A stretch of DNA of 64,000 nucleotides, taken from NCBI GenBank assembly GCA_028285305.1, contig JANQPV010000068.1, positions 1 through 64,000 of the forward strand. Reading direction: 5' to 3'. Shown in pieces: positions 17,989 to 26,031 of this stretch. The notes under the pieces were generated by a model. It was given only the letters and a program-made list of their open reading frames with translations, was not told where the DNA came from and did no database searches. Within the stretch, counting starts at the first letter, position 1. Each line of letters begins with the position of its first letter. The translations under genes were made by a program, and so were the position numbers. Source of the stretch: Alphaproteobacteria bacterium (GTDB lineage Bacteria; Pseudomonadota; Alphaproteobacteria; SMXP01).

Positions 17989-18191
17989 CGTCATTGCGAG
18001 GCCACCCAGCGGCCGCGGCAAACTAGGGCGTTTCCAGGTGAAGTGGAATCCGGTTCACCGTCAGGAAACGCGCAAAACAAAAAACCTGGAGCCGTTTTGT
18101 GTTTCCGGCAAATCCAAAACGGCTCTAGGGCGGCTAATCTCGGAGTGAACGGCTCTAGATTGCTTCGTCGCATTTGCTCCTTGCAATGACG
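17989..18191. repeat. Palindromic intergenic repeat, family B, copy 2, interrupted by an element
   Basis: The outer arms are CGTCATTGCGAGG at 17989-18001 and CCTTGCAATGACG at 18179-18191, which are nearly perfect inverted repeats. The second half includes CTAGATTGCTTCGTCGC. The interior is interrupted by the CTAG-bounded element at 18023-18128 plus a 30-bp tail that repeats the element's end sequence (ACGGCTCTAG at 18149-18158). The whole block sits between thiL and nusB. Confidence 0.75.
18023..18128 (+). repeat. CTAG-bounded two-hairpin intergenic element, copy 3 (nested)
   Basis: A 106-bp copy starting CTAGGGCGTTTCC and ending ACGGCTCTAG. Hairpin 1 arms are GCGTTTCC/GGAAACGC with an inner GGTGAA/TTCACC stem; hairpin 2 arms are AGCCGTTTTG/CAAAACGGCT. 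It is nearly identical to copies 1 and 2 and lies inside the family-B palindrome, which implies it moved into an existing repeat. Confidence 0.88.
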
Positions 18192-18234
18192 TGAAAAATG
18201 ATCACGCATCAATGCCGCCAGCAAACGAGGTAGC

Positions 18235-18747
18235 CTAACTCTCAGAAACCATCTCCGGTGCGGAATCGGCGCCGTTTTTTGTCTCTGCAAATTCTTCCGG
18301 CCTTACGTGCCGGGCGACAGCGTCCATGACCGCATTGGCAAACTTGCGTTCGCTCTCGCCGAAGAACGCATGACAGATGTCGACATATTCATTTAAGACC
18401 ACCTTCGCCGGTGTCTCCCGCTCGGCGGCAAATTCGTATGCGGATGCCCTCAAGATTGCTCGCAACGTGCTGTCGAGACGGTCGAGCGACCAGCCGGACA
18501 TCAAATGAGCGCTGATCGCCTTGTCGAGTTCCGACTGTTTGCCAACCACACCTCTGACAATCTGGGTGAAGTATTCTTTATCCGTCTCGTCGGCATCGGA
18601 CACGCCGGGTAACTTTGCAAGACGGTGACCCTCGAATTCCAGGACAACTTCATTGGCGTCTTTTGAAGTTACTTCCATCTGATAGAGAGCCTGCGTGGCG
18701 GCCAATCTGGCCAATCGCCGGGACAAATTCGTCCGGAGCGCGGTCAC
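18235..18747 (-). CDS. nusB: Transcription antitermination factor NusB
   Basis: A 170-residue all-helical RNA-binding protein that, with NusE, binds boxA RNA in antitermination complexes. Family features are the N-terminal SRRLARLAATQALYQME helix and the C-terminal segment PAKVVLNEYVDICHAFFGESERKFANAVMD, with the ETPxKVxxNEYV pattern. The start is GTG at 18747, immediately after the ribH stop codon, so translation is probably coupled. It has a 15-20 residue acidic C-terminal tail beyond the core domain. Confidence 0.95.
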   Translation of the reverse strand: MTALRTNLSRRLARLAATQALYQMEVTSKDANEVVLEFEGHRLAKLPGVSDADETDKEYFTQIVRGVVGKQSELDKAISAHLMSGWSLDRLDSTLRAILRASAYEFAAERETPAKVVLNEYVDICHAFFGESERKFANAVMDAVARHVRPEEFAETKNGADSAPEMVSES

Positions 18748-19194
18748 CTACCTCTCGCCCCGTTTGGTGGACCACTTGGACTTGAGGTCCAAGACGGATA
18801 GGCACGCTTCGGCCGCATCGGCGCCCTTGTTCTTTTGGTTGCGGGCAGCCCGGACCATAGCTTGATCTTGATCTTCCACTGTCAAGATACCGTAGCCGAT
18901 CGGAAGATGCCGGCTAACGGAAAGATCCATCAGCGCACGGGCACTTTCGCCGCAGACATAATCGTAATGGCTGGTCTCGCCGCGAACAACGCACCCGAGT
19001 GCGATATAACCGTCGAACTGGCCGCTCTGAGAGGCAAGGGAGATTGCGGCTGGAATCTCAAATGCTCCGGGCACGGAGACAACTTCGCTCGTTGCTCCGG
19101 CTGCCTCCAATTTGGCTTTGGCACCGGCCACCAGCTCGTCGGCAATGTCCGGATAAAACCGGGCCTCAACAATTAGGATGTGGGCGTCGGACAC
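18748..19194 (-). CDS. ribH: 6,7-dimethyl-8-ribityllumazine synthase
   Basis: A 148-residue lumazine synthase that condenses 5-amino-6-ribitylaminouracil with dihydroxybutanone phosphate in riboflavin synthesis. It shows the RFYPDI substrate segment, VPGAFEIPAAI, the ALGCVVRGETSHYDYVC motif with the catalytic His, and GYGILTVEDQDQA. The start is GTG at 19194. It follows ribBA by 8 bp and is directly followed by nusB with no gap, in the standard alphaproteobacterial order. Confidence 0.96.
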   Translation of the reverse strand: MSDAHILIVEARFYPDIADELVAGAKAKLEAAGATSEVVSVPGAFEIPAAISLASQSGQFDGYIALGCVVRGETSHYDYVCGESARALMDLSVSRHLPIGYGILTVEDQDQAMVRAARNQKNKGADAAEACLSVLDLKSKWSTKRGER

Positions 19195-19202
19195 GGGCAG
19201 AC

Positions 19203-20360
19203 CTAGTTTTCGGCGATGTGCCCGGCGACGGGGATGGCCCGTTGCCCGACAACCGTTAGGCCATAACCCTCCAAGCCGACAATTGTCCGGCTCGGCGAGT
19301 TCGATAGAAGTACCATGTTGCGAATACCTAAATCGCGAACAATTTGTGCTCCCACACCATACTCGCGCAATTCGGTGTCGGGTGCTCCCTCTCCGTCTTC
19401 GGCGGCAAAGCGTGCACTCACTGCCGTCGGATTGAAGTCACGGATGATGACCACGGCGCCTTTGCCGGCTTCATTGATCATCCGCATGGATTGGGCGATC
19501 GTGTTGCTGGTCTTGCCGTTGAAGGCCAGGAAATCGTCCAAGAGATTGACGGCATGCATCCGCACCATGACCGGCTCATCCTCCGTGAACGTTCCTTTCA
19601 CGAGAGCGATATGCTCTGACCCTTGAATTACGTTGTCATAGACTATGATGCGGAAGCCTTCGCCAAAGGCGGTCGGGAATTCCCGGGCCAGCTTCCGTGA
19701 GACCAAATTGTCATGCTTGATGCGATAGGCGATCAGATCGGCGATGGTGGCGATCTTCAGCCCATGGAACTGAGCGAATTTTACTAAATCGTCCGCGCGC
19801 GCCATGGTGCCGTCGTCATTCATGATCTCGCAAATGACACCGGCTGGATAAAGTCCGGCGAGGCGGGAGATATCGACCGCGGCTTCCGTGTGGCCGGTGC
19901 GCACAAGAACGCCGCCCTCTTGCGCCATTAAGGGAAAGACATGACCAGGCGAAACGATGTCGCGGGCGTGCTTGGTCGGATCTATGGCGACGGAGATCGT
20001 GCGGGCCCGATCCGCAGCGGAGATGCCCGTCGAAATGCCCTCCCGCGCCTCGATCGAAACCGTGAACGCGGTATGATTGCGCGACTCGTTCTTGGCCGCC
20101 ATCAAAGGCAAATTCAGTTCATTCACCCGATTTTGGGTTAGGGCCAAACAAATGAGGCCGCGCCCAAAGCGGGCCATGAAATTGACCGCGTCCGGGGTTG
20201 CCATTTGCGCAGGAATGACAAGATCGCCCTCGTTCTCGCGGTCTTCGGCATCGACGAGGACAAACATGCGCCCATTTCGAGCATCTTCGAGAATCTCTTC
20301 AATGGGCGAGACGAATTCGCCGAAATAGGCGCCTCTTGTTTGTTGGGTATCCGCCGACAT
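19203..20360 (-). CDS. ribB: DHBP synthase with degenerate GTP cyclohydrolase II domain (RibBX-type)
   Basis: A 385-residue two-domain protein. The N-terminal half is an intact 3,4-dihydroxy-2-butanone 4-phosphate synthase: [33 protein letters not shown] and [10 protein letters not shown] are all present. The C-terminal half aligns with GTP cyclohydrolase II, but the zinc-binding segment C-x2-GD-x8-C-x-C is replaced by [15 protein letters not shown] and the catalytic RQEGRxIGL by [11 protein letters not shown] cyclohydrolase activity from this protein is therefore unlikely. The ATG at 20360 has an AAGGA site; a TTG at 20381 overlapping the ribE stop is the alternative. Operon with ribE and ribH. 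Confidence 0.93.
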   Translation of the reverse strand: MSADTQQTRGAYFGEFVSPIEEILEDARNGRMFVLVDAEDRENEGDLVIPAQMATPDAVNFMARFGRGLICLALTQNRVNELNLPLMAAKNESRNHTAFTVSIEAREGISTGISAADRARTISVAIDPTKHARDIVSPGHVFPLMAQEGGVLVRTGHTEAAVDISRLAGLYPAGVICEIMNDDGTMARADDLVKFAQFHGLKIATIADLIAYRIKHDNLVSRKLAREFPTAFGEGFRIIVYDNVIQGSEHIALVKGTFTEDEPVMVRMHAVNLLDDFLAFNGKTSNTIAQSMRMINEAGKGAVVIIRDFNPTAVSARFAAEDGEGAPDTELREYGVGAQIVRDLGIRNMVLLSNSPSRTIVGLEGYGLTVVGQRAIPVAGHIAEN

Positions 20361-20377
20361 GGCTTCTCGTCCTTCGC

Positions 20378-21007
20378 TCAATTTTCGGGCTTTTGTGCCC
20401 CTGTATAGCGCGCTTCTTGGAGCCGAGCCACATAACGCGCCAACATGTCTATCTCAATGTTAACCTTATCACCCTCGCCGGCACCGCCAAGAGTGGTAAT
20501 CGCCTGTGTGTGCGGGATAATGTTGACTTCAAAGCCCCGATCCGTCGTTCGGTTCACAGTCAAGGAGATTCCATCGACAGCAACCGATCCCTTTTCCGCG
20601 ACAAACGGCAACAAATTGTCGGGAATTTCGAAGACAAACCGCTTTGAATCCCCAATTCCCTCGATCTCCGCGATGATTCCGATCCCATCAACGTGGCCGC
20701 TGACGATGTGCCCCCCCATTTCATCGCCAGCCCGCAGAGAGCGTTCCAGGTTTAGTCTTGCACCTGGTGCCTGATTTCCATCCAACAACCGGCTCAAGGT
20801 GGAGCGGTCCAAGGATTCCTCGGAAACGTTCACCGCGAACCACCCCGGGCCTTTTTCCACAACCGTCAAACAAACCCCCGAACACGAGATGGATGCGCCC
20901 ATATCGATGCCCTCCACATCGTAGGACGTATCAATCGAAAGCCGCACATCTCCGCGGCGCTCGACGCTGCGCACTGTGCCGATATCTGTAATAATGCCGG
21001 TAAACAT
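20378..21007 (-). CDS. ribE: Riboflavin synthase, alpha subunit
   Basis: A 209-residue lumazine-dismutating enzyme built of two similar barrel repeats. The first repeat begins MFTGIITDIGTV and contains GASISCSGVCLTVVE; the second contains GGHIVSGHVDGIG and VAVDGISLTVN, each with the expected residues. It converts two molecules of 6,7-dimethyl-8-ribityllumazine to riboflavin. It lies 3 bp after ribD and 17 bp before the ribBA start. In E. coli nomenclature this gene is ribC. Confidence 0.96.
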   Translation of the reverse strand: MFTGIITDIGTVRSVERRGDVRLSIDTSYDVEGIDMGASISCSGVCLTVVEKGPGWFAVNVSEESLDRSTLSRLLDGNQAPGARLNLERSLRAGDEMGGHIVSGHVDGIGIIAEIEGIGDSKRFVFEIPDNLLPFVAEKGSVAVDGISLTVNRTTDRGFEVNIIPHTQAITTLGGAGEGDKVNIEIDMLARYVARLQEARYTGAQKPEN

Positions 21008-21010
21008 GTC

Positions 21011-22105
21011 CTATCTCACATCGTATTCGACGGCGATGTCGTCATCAAAACGATACGTACGCCGATGTGCAAGGGACACAATGTCCTTCATTTTTTCAAA
21101 ACCCATTGGTGCAAGAGCCGCTTTGCCATCTCCGCCAATGATTTTGGGCCCTTGGACCCAAAAAACACGATCGATAAGCCCGCGTCGCATCAGGGTTGCA
21201 GCAAGCGCAGCCCCTCCCTCGACGAACAGATCCGCAATCCCCGAGCCGGCGAGTGCGGTCAAAGCTGCCTCCATGTCCAAAAGATTTTCGAACCCTGGCT
21301 CTTTTGCGTAGCCAACTTCGAGGACCGACACACCACTGGCCTCTAATGCCCGTTCTCGGTCTTTGTCTCGTTCAGGGCCCACGATAAAAAGTGTCGGCGC
21401 CGCCTTCGCCGTGGCGATCACGTTGTGAGTGAGCGGCGTGCGGATTCGGCTGTCAACGACAATTCTCAGCGGCGAACACGCTTCAAGACCTTCGAGGCGA
21501 CAAGTGAGATCGGGATTGTCCGCGACCGCCGTGTTGGATCCAACCATGATCGCATCCGCTTCTGCCCGGAGCAGATGGACGAAACGTCTTGCTTGATTGC
21601 CTGTGATCCATTTGCTTTCTCCGCTTTTCGTTGCGATGCGTCCGTCAACGGATGATGCCAATTTGAGGGTTACAAATGGCCTACCCGTTCTTCTTACGTG
21701 ATCGTGAGCGGCCAGAACTTTGCGGCTATGGTCTCTTCCCCGCCCGACATCAACCTCGATGCCGGCTTTTTGGAGCTCTTCAATTCCTTTTCCTCCCCAA
21801 CGCTCAGTGGCGGACTCTTGACCCATGACGATGCGTGCAGGAGAAAAGGCAACAATCTCGTCGACTTCATCCGCATACGGTTCACGAGCAAAGTAGAGTA
21901 CCGAGGACGCCCCCTCATGCGCCACATCGTTTCCAGAAACCGCCCTGGTCATTGCTGACTTTCCATCGCCATTCCAACCGCGTGCGACGATCCGGCTGCC
22001 ATCCTCTTTCACGATAACGCAGCCTTGAGGTTCGTCGCCCAACGGCCGCGGTGCGCAGCGGCGCGCCAGTCGCACCGCCAATTCAATGTAGTGGTGGTCA
22101 TCCAT
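21011..22105 (-). CDS. ribD: RibD-type protein: intact reductase domain, degenerate deaminase domain
   Basis: A 364-residue protein in the riboflavin operon. The C-terminal part (from about residue 142) is a normal 5-amino-6-(5-phosphoribosylamino)uracil reductase with KLASSVDGRIA, GESKWITG, the AR-x3-HLLRAEADAI segment and FVEGG. The N-terminal part aligns with the deaminase domain (GCVIVKEDG is kept), but the zinc site is lost: the HAE motif region reads MTRAVSGND and the EPCSH...PPC segment reads REPYADEVDE. No Cys or His ligand set remains, so deamination must be done by another protein. The gene starts 11 bp after nrdR on the same strand. Confidence 0.92.
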   Translation of the reverse strand: MDDHHYIELAVRLARRCAPRPLGDEPQGCVIVKEDGSRIVARGWNGDGKSAMTRAVSGNDVAHEGASSVLYFAREPYADEVDEIVAFSPARIVMGQESATERWGGKGIEELQKAGIEVDVGRGRDHSRKVLAAHDHVRRTGRPFVTLKLASSVDGRIATKSGESKWITGNQARRFVHLLRAEADAIMVGSNTAVADNPDLTCRLEGLEACSPLRIVVDSRIRTPLTHNVIATAKAAPTLFIVGPERDKDRERALEASGVSVLEVGYAKEPGFENLLDMEAALTALAGSGIADLFVEGGAALAATLMRRGLIDRVFWVQGPKIIGGDGKAALAPMGFEKMKDIVSLAHRRTYRFDDDIAVEYDVR

Positions 22106-22116
22106 TGAGGGGCGGC

Positions 22117-22584
22117 CTACTCTGCCGGCGAATTCACTTCGGTGATATCGTCCAGAAACTCTTCAAAATCTCGCGCTTCCCGGAAATTTTTATAGACCGA
22201 GGCGTAGCGAACATAGGCGACCGTATCGAGAGACGCGAGCCCCTCCATCACCAGTTCACCGATAACCTTGGATGGGATTTCCGTTTCGCCCATACTTTCC
22301 AAACGGCGAACAAGGCCAGACACCATTCGCTCAGTGCGCTCCGGATCGACCGGACGCTTGCGCAGGGCAATTTGAACGGAACGCATTAACTTGTCTCTGT
22401 CAAAGACGACCCTGCGATTGTTGGATTTGACAACGGTCAGCTCGCGCAATTGAACCCGTTCAAATGTCGTGAAACGCGCCCCGCAGGCTGAACAAGAGCG
22501 GCGCCGGCGAATGGCCGCGCCATCTTCGGCCGGCCTTGAATCCCTTACCTGGGTATCGTCATTATTGCAAAAGGGACAGCGCAT
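22117..22584 (-). CDS. nrdR: Transcriptional repressor NrdR
   Basis: A 155-residue repressor of ribonucleotide reductase genes. The N-terminal zinc ribbon has CPFC (Cys3, Cys6) and CSACG (Cys31, Cys34), followed by ARFTTFERV and an ATP-cone domain with [19 protein letters not shown]. Length and motifs are standard. It lies between glyA (18 bp) and ribD (11 bp) on the same strand, the usual alphaproteobacterial order. Confidence 0.97.
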   Translation of the reverse strand: MRCPFCNNDDTQVRDSRPAEDGAAIRRRRSCSACGARFTTFERVQLRELTVVKSNNRRVVFDRDKLMRSVQIALRKRPVDPERTERMVSGLVRRLESMGETEIPSKVIGELVMEGLASLDTVAYVRYASVYKNFREARDFEEFLDDITEVNSPAE

Positions 22585-22602
22585 CGATTTTCACACAAAT
22601 TC

Positions 22603-23892
22603 TCACCCATTATAGATGGGGAACTCCTTGCAAAGATGAAGAACTTCTGCGCGCACTTTTTTCTCCGCAGAGGAATTATCATCAGGTGACGCCGCCAGGC
22701 CCTCAAGCACTTCGGTGATCCAATTGCCGATTTGAGCAAACTCCGTCTCGCCGAAGCCTCGGGTTGTGCCGGCGGGCGAGCCTATTCGAATACCGGAGGT
22801 CACGGCCGGCTTTTCCGGATCGAAAGGGATTGCATTCTTGTTGCAGGTGATGCCGGCGGCCTCAAGAGAGACCTCCGCGGCATTGCCCTTAACCTGTTTG
22901 GGCCTGAGGTCGACTAAGGCTAAGTGGGTGTCCGTGCCGCCTGAGACGATGTCAAAGCCATTGCCGGAAAGCGTGTCCGCCATCACTTTGGCATTGTTCA
23001 CGACATTTTGTCCGTAGGCTTTGTATTCCGGGCTGAGCGCTTCGCCGAAGGCCACCGCCTTGGCGGCAATGACATGCATCAGCGGTCCGCCTTGCAGGCC
23101 GGGAAAAATGGCCGAGTTGATCTTCTTGCCGAGGTCTTCATCGTTGGCGAGGATGAGGCCGCCGCGTGGACCCCTCAGGACTTTGTGGGTTGTCGTTGTC
23201 GCAACATGCGCGTGGTCCAATGGATTGGGGTGGACGCCCGCCGCGACCAGTCCTGAAAAATGTGCCATGTCCACGAGGAAGAACGCGCCGACACTGTCAG
23301 CAATTTCGCGGAAGCGTTTGAAATCGATGATGCGCGGATAAGCAGAGCCCCCTGCGATTATGAGCTTCGGCTTATGTTCATCTGCAAGGCGTGCAACCTC
23401 GTCGTAGTCGATGAGGTGATCGTCTTCGCGCACGCCGTATTGGACCGAATTAAACCATTTGCCGGACAGGTTTGGCTTCGCGCCATGGGTCAAATGACCG
23501 CCAGCCGCCAAGCTCATTCCCAGCACGGTATCGCCTGGTTGGATGAGGGCTAAGAAAACGCCCTGATTGGCTTGGGCGCCTGAATGGGGCTGCACATTCG
23601 CGAACGCGCAATCGAACAGTTGCTTGGCGCGCTCAATTGCGATTGCTTCGACCACATCGACGTGTTCACAGCCGCCGTAGTACCTCCGCCCGGGGTAGCC
23701 TTCTGCGTACTTATTGGTCAGCACCGAGCCTTGCGCCTCTAAGACGGCACGGGAGACGATGTTTTCCGAGGCAATCAGCTCAATTTGATCTTGCTGACGA
23801 GCCAATTCATCGGAAACGGCGGCGAACACTTCATTGTCGCGGCTCTGGAGATCCGAGGAAAAATATCCACGGGACAGGTCTTGAACGTTCAT
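22603..23892 (-). CDS. glyA: Serine hydroxymethyltransferase
   Basis: A 429-residue PLP enzyme that interconverts serine and glycine with tetrahydrofolate and supplies one-carbon units. Visible motifs are [36 protein letters not shown] and the PLP-binding Lys in [14 protein letters not shown]. The C-terminal [13 protein letters not shown] segment is complete. It is the first gene of the likely operon glyA-nrdR-ribD-ribE-ribBA-ribH-nusB. Confidence 0.98.
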   Translation of the reverse strand: MNVQDLSRGYFSSDLQSRDNEVFAAVSDELARQQDQIELIASENIVSRAVLEAQGSVLTNKYAEGYPGRRYYGGCEHVDVVEAIAIERAKQLFDCAFANVQPHSGAQANQGVFLALIQPGDTVLGMSLAAGGHLTHGAKPNLSGKWFNSVQYGVREDDHLIDYDEVARLADEHKPKLIIAGGSAYPRIIDFKRFREIADSVGAFFLVDMAHFSGLVAAGVHPNPLDHAHVATTTTHKVLRGPRGGLILANDEDLGKKINSAIFPGLQGGPLMHVIAAKAVAFGEALSPEYKAYGQNVVNNAKVMADTLSGNGFDIVSGGTDTHLALVDLRPKQVKGNAAEVSLEAAGITCNKNAIPFDPEKPAVTSGIRIGSPAGTTRGFGETEFAQIGNWITEVLEGLAASPDDNSSAEKKVRAEVLHLCKEFPIYNG

Positions 23893-24048
23893 CGGGGGTA
23901 CTCTCGTTTCAGCCTTCTGCGGGGAAGCTGGCTTCTACCACATATTGGGCAAAACTGTCTATCAATCACAAAAGATAGGCGTTTTCGTACAAAAAGCCGT
24001 TAACTATTGGCGAGTTTTCTGTGGGAAACGCGGAATTGACCGACGTAA

Positions 24049-25212
24049 CTAGAGCCGGAGCAGGCTGGCTAAGTTGTTGCGCTGCATGTCTGAAGACCCG
24101 CCGACAATTGGCATGCCCAAGAGGTCACGCACATTGCGCTCCATATCATAGGCATCGGACAAGGCGTAGGCGCCCATGACTTGTTGACAGGCGAGCGCTA
24201 TTTCGACCCCCATGTCCGCGCAAAACAGCTTCGCCATGCTGGTTTCCACCGCGCACGGACGGCCTGCTTGCGCAAGCCAAGCAGAGTGGTAGAGCATATG
24301 CCGGCAGGCTTGGAGTTTCGTCTTTGCGGTTACCAATTTGTGGCGGATGGCCTGATGTTGCGCAATTCGTTTACCGAACTGATGGCGCTCCTGGGCATAG
24401 GTCCATGCTTCTTCGAGCGCCGCTTGGGCAATACCGAACGCAACGGCGGAGATTTCGATCTTTTCCACATCCAGAGCGCGGCCCGATAGCTGCTTCCATC
24501 CTTCGTTCCACTTATCCGGGCCGCCCACGATCTGATCTGCCGGTATACGGACATTGTCAAAATAAACGTCTGAGGAGAGGGTGTAGCGTAGATTGACATG
24601 TTCGATGGGCGTCATCGACAGGCCATCCGCCTTGGTGGGTATTAGGACAAAAGACAAATTCTTGTACCGGTCTTCCGCAGGCCCGGAGCGCACCAAACAA
24701 TAGATGTAATCAGCAAAGTCGGCGCCAGTGCACCAGCGCTTCGCCCCGTTGATAACGACGGTATCGCCGTCCAGTTCTGCCCGCGTTTCAACGCTCGCCA
24801 AATCGCCGCCGACATTTGGCTCCGAAAGGCCGTAAGCAAATATGAGGTCGCCCGTGGCCAATTTCGGCAGCAAGTCCTTCTTTTGGGACTCGGATCCGTT
24901 TTCGGAGATGTTCATTCCGCCGTAAAACACGCACTGGATGAACGGCCCTGCCAAAGATGGACCGGCCCGGCAAAGCTCTTCAATGACCGCTACCGCTGCA
25001 ACGATGTCTTGGCCGCTGCCTCCGTAAGCCGCTTCGATCGTGAGGCCCATCAGCCCCATATCGCAGAGCTTTGCATAGACGTCCCGCGGAAACGTGTGTT
25101 TGCGGTCCCATTCAAGACGCTTTTCGCGCGGCGCCTCCGCTTCGACGAGCCGCTTGAGCTGTCGGCGGAGTTCGACGATATGTTCGGCTTCATCCGTAAA
25201 CGATTGAAACAC
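24049..25212 (-). CDS. Acyl-CoA dehydrogenase
   Basis: A 387-residue FAD-dependent acyl-CoA dehydrogenase. The N-terminal helical domain includes LCDMGLMGLTIEAAYGGSGQD, the middle barrel YGLSEPNVGGDLASVETRAEL and INGAKRWCTGADFAD, and the C-terminal helical domain RHQFGKRIAQHQAIRHKL and QQVMGAYALSDAYDMERNVRDLLG. It starts with GTG one base after the crotonase stop, with CCGGAGAG upstream, so the two are translationally linked. It is the last gene of the putative TetR-controlled operon at 24-28 kb. Confidence 0.92.
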   Translation of the reverse strand: MFQSFTDEAEHIVELRRQLKRLVEAEAPREKRLEWDRKHTFPRDVYAKLCDMGLMGLTIEAAYGGSGQDIVAAVAVIEELCRAGPSLAGPFIQCVFYGGMNISENGSESQKKDLLPKLATGDLIFAYGLSEPNVGGDLASVETRAELDGDTVVINGAKRWCTGADFADYIYCLVRSGPAEDRYKNLSFVLIPTKADGLSMTPIEHVNLRYTLSSDVYFDNVRIPADQIVGGPDKWNEGWKQLSGRALDVEKIEISAVAFGIAQAALEEAWTYAQERHQFGKRIAQHQAIRHKLVTAKTKLQACRHMLYHSAWLAQAGRPCAVETSMAKLFCADMGVEIALACQQVMGAYALSDAYDMERNVRDLLGMPIVGGSSDMQRNNLASLLRL

Positions 25213-25213
25213 G

Positions 25214-26002
25214 CTACTCTCCGGTTAGTTTCGGTGCTCGCTTTTCTACGAACGCGTCCACCGCTTCCCGGCGGTCTTGCAGCGTATTCGACAACAGCTC
25301 GTAACCCATGGCGGGGTCATTGAGCTTTGCAGCAAGCTCTTTGAGCGGTACATTGGCAACGGTCTTCGTCCAGCGCACCGCCCAGCGAGGATTGCCCAAG
25401 ATCTTTTCCGCGATTTCCGAGACCTTTGTGTCGAGATCTTCAGTAGGCACGGCATAATTGATAAGGCCCATCTGCTCCGCTTTGGGTGCGGGGACCATGT
25501 CGCCGGTCAAGAGCAATTCCTTGGCCCGCGCGTAGCCAATGAGTTGGGGCCAAATGATCGCGCCGCCATCCCCGGCAACCAGGCCGACCTTGACGTGAGG
25601 GTCGCCGATGACGGCTTTTTCCGAAGCGACGATCACATCGCACATGAGTGCAATCGTGGCGCCCAAGCCCGCTGCCGCTCCATTCAGACGGCAAATGATA
25701 GGCTTTTCCAGCTCCAGGAGTGACGTGACGATCCGCTTTGCCTCAGGCGCAATACCGCGAAACTTGGCCGTATCCTCGATACAATCCTTGAACCAGTTCA
25801 TGTCTCCACCGGCGCAGAACGCCCTGTTGGCGCCGGTGAGGATTACAAGATCACTGCCCGGATCATCTTGAGCATCGAGAAAGATCTTTGAGAACTCATG
25901 ATGCATGAGCGCGTCCACCGCGTTCATGGCCCCGTTATCGATCGTGAGCGTTAAAACTCGTCCGCTCCAAGACGCTTTGATACGTTCATACGTTTCGAAC
26001 AT
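25214..26002 (-). CDS. Enoyl-CoA hydratase/isomerase family protein
   Basis: A 262-residue crotonase. Oxyanion-hole segments are NRAFCAGGDMNWF and RLNGAAAGLGATIALMCDVIVAS. The region KVGLVAGDGGAIIWPQLIG has Asp/Gly where classical hydratases carry the second catalytic Glu, so hydratase activity is not certain and isomerase or other chemistry is possible. The ATG has GAGGAAAAC upstream. It lies between the monooxygenase-like flavoprotein and the acyl-CoA dehydrogenase on the same strand and probably works on the same acyl-CoA. Confidence 0.92.
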   Translation of the reverse strand: MFETYERIKASWSGRVLTLTIDNGAMNAVDALMHHEFSKIFLDAQDDPGSDLVILTGANRAFCAGGDMNWFKDCIEDTAKFRGIAPEAKRIVTSLLELEKPIICRLNGAAAGLGATIALMCDVIVASEKAVIGDPHVKVGLVAGDGGAIIWPQLIGYARAKELLLTGDMVPAPKAEQMGLINYAVPTEDLDTKVSEIAEKILGNPRWAVRWTKTVANVPLKELAAKLNDPAMGYELLSNTLQDRREAVDAFVEKRAPKLTGE

Positions 26003-26031
26003 GTTTTCCTCGGTCGGGGATCAAGCCGGGC

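Noticed and set aside
18235-24000. An FMN or glycine riboswitch upstream of the rib/glyA genes
   Set aside because: The rib genes are internal to an operon and no conserved riboswitch core was recognised in the glyA leader; absence was judged by eye only.
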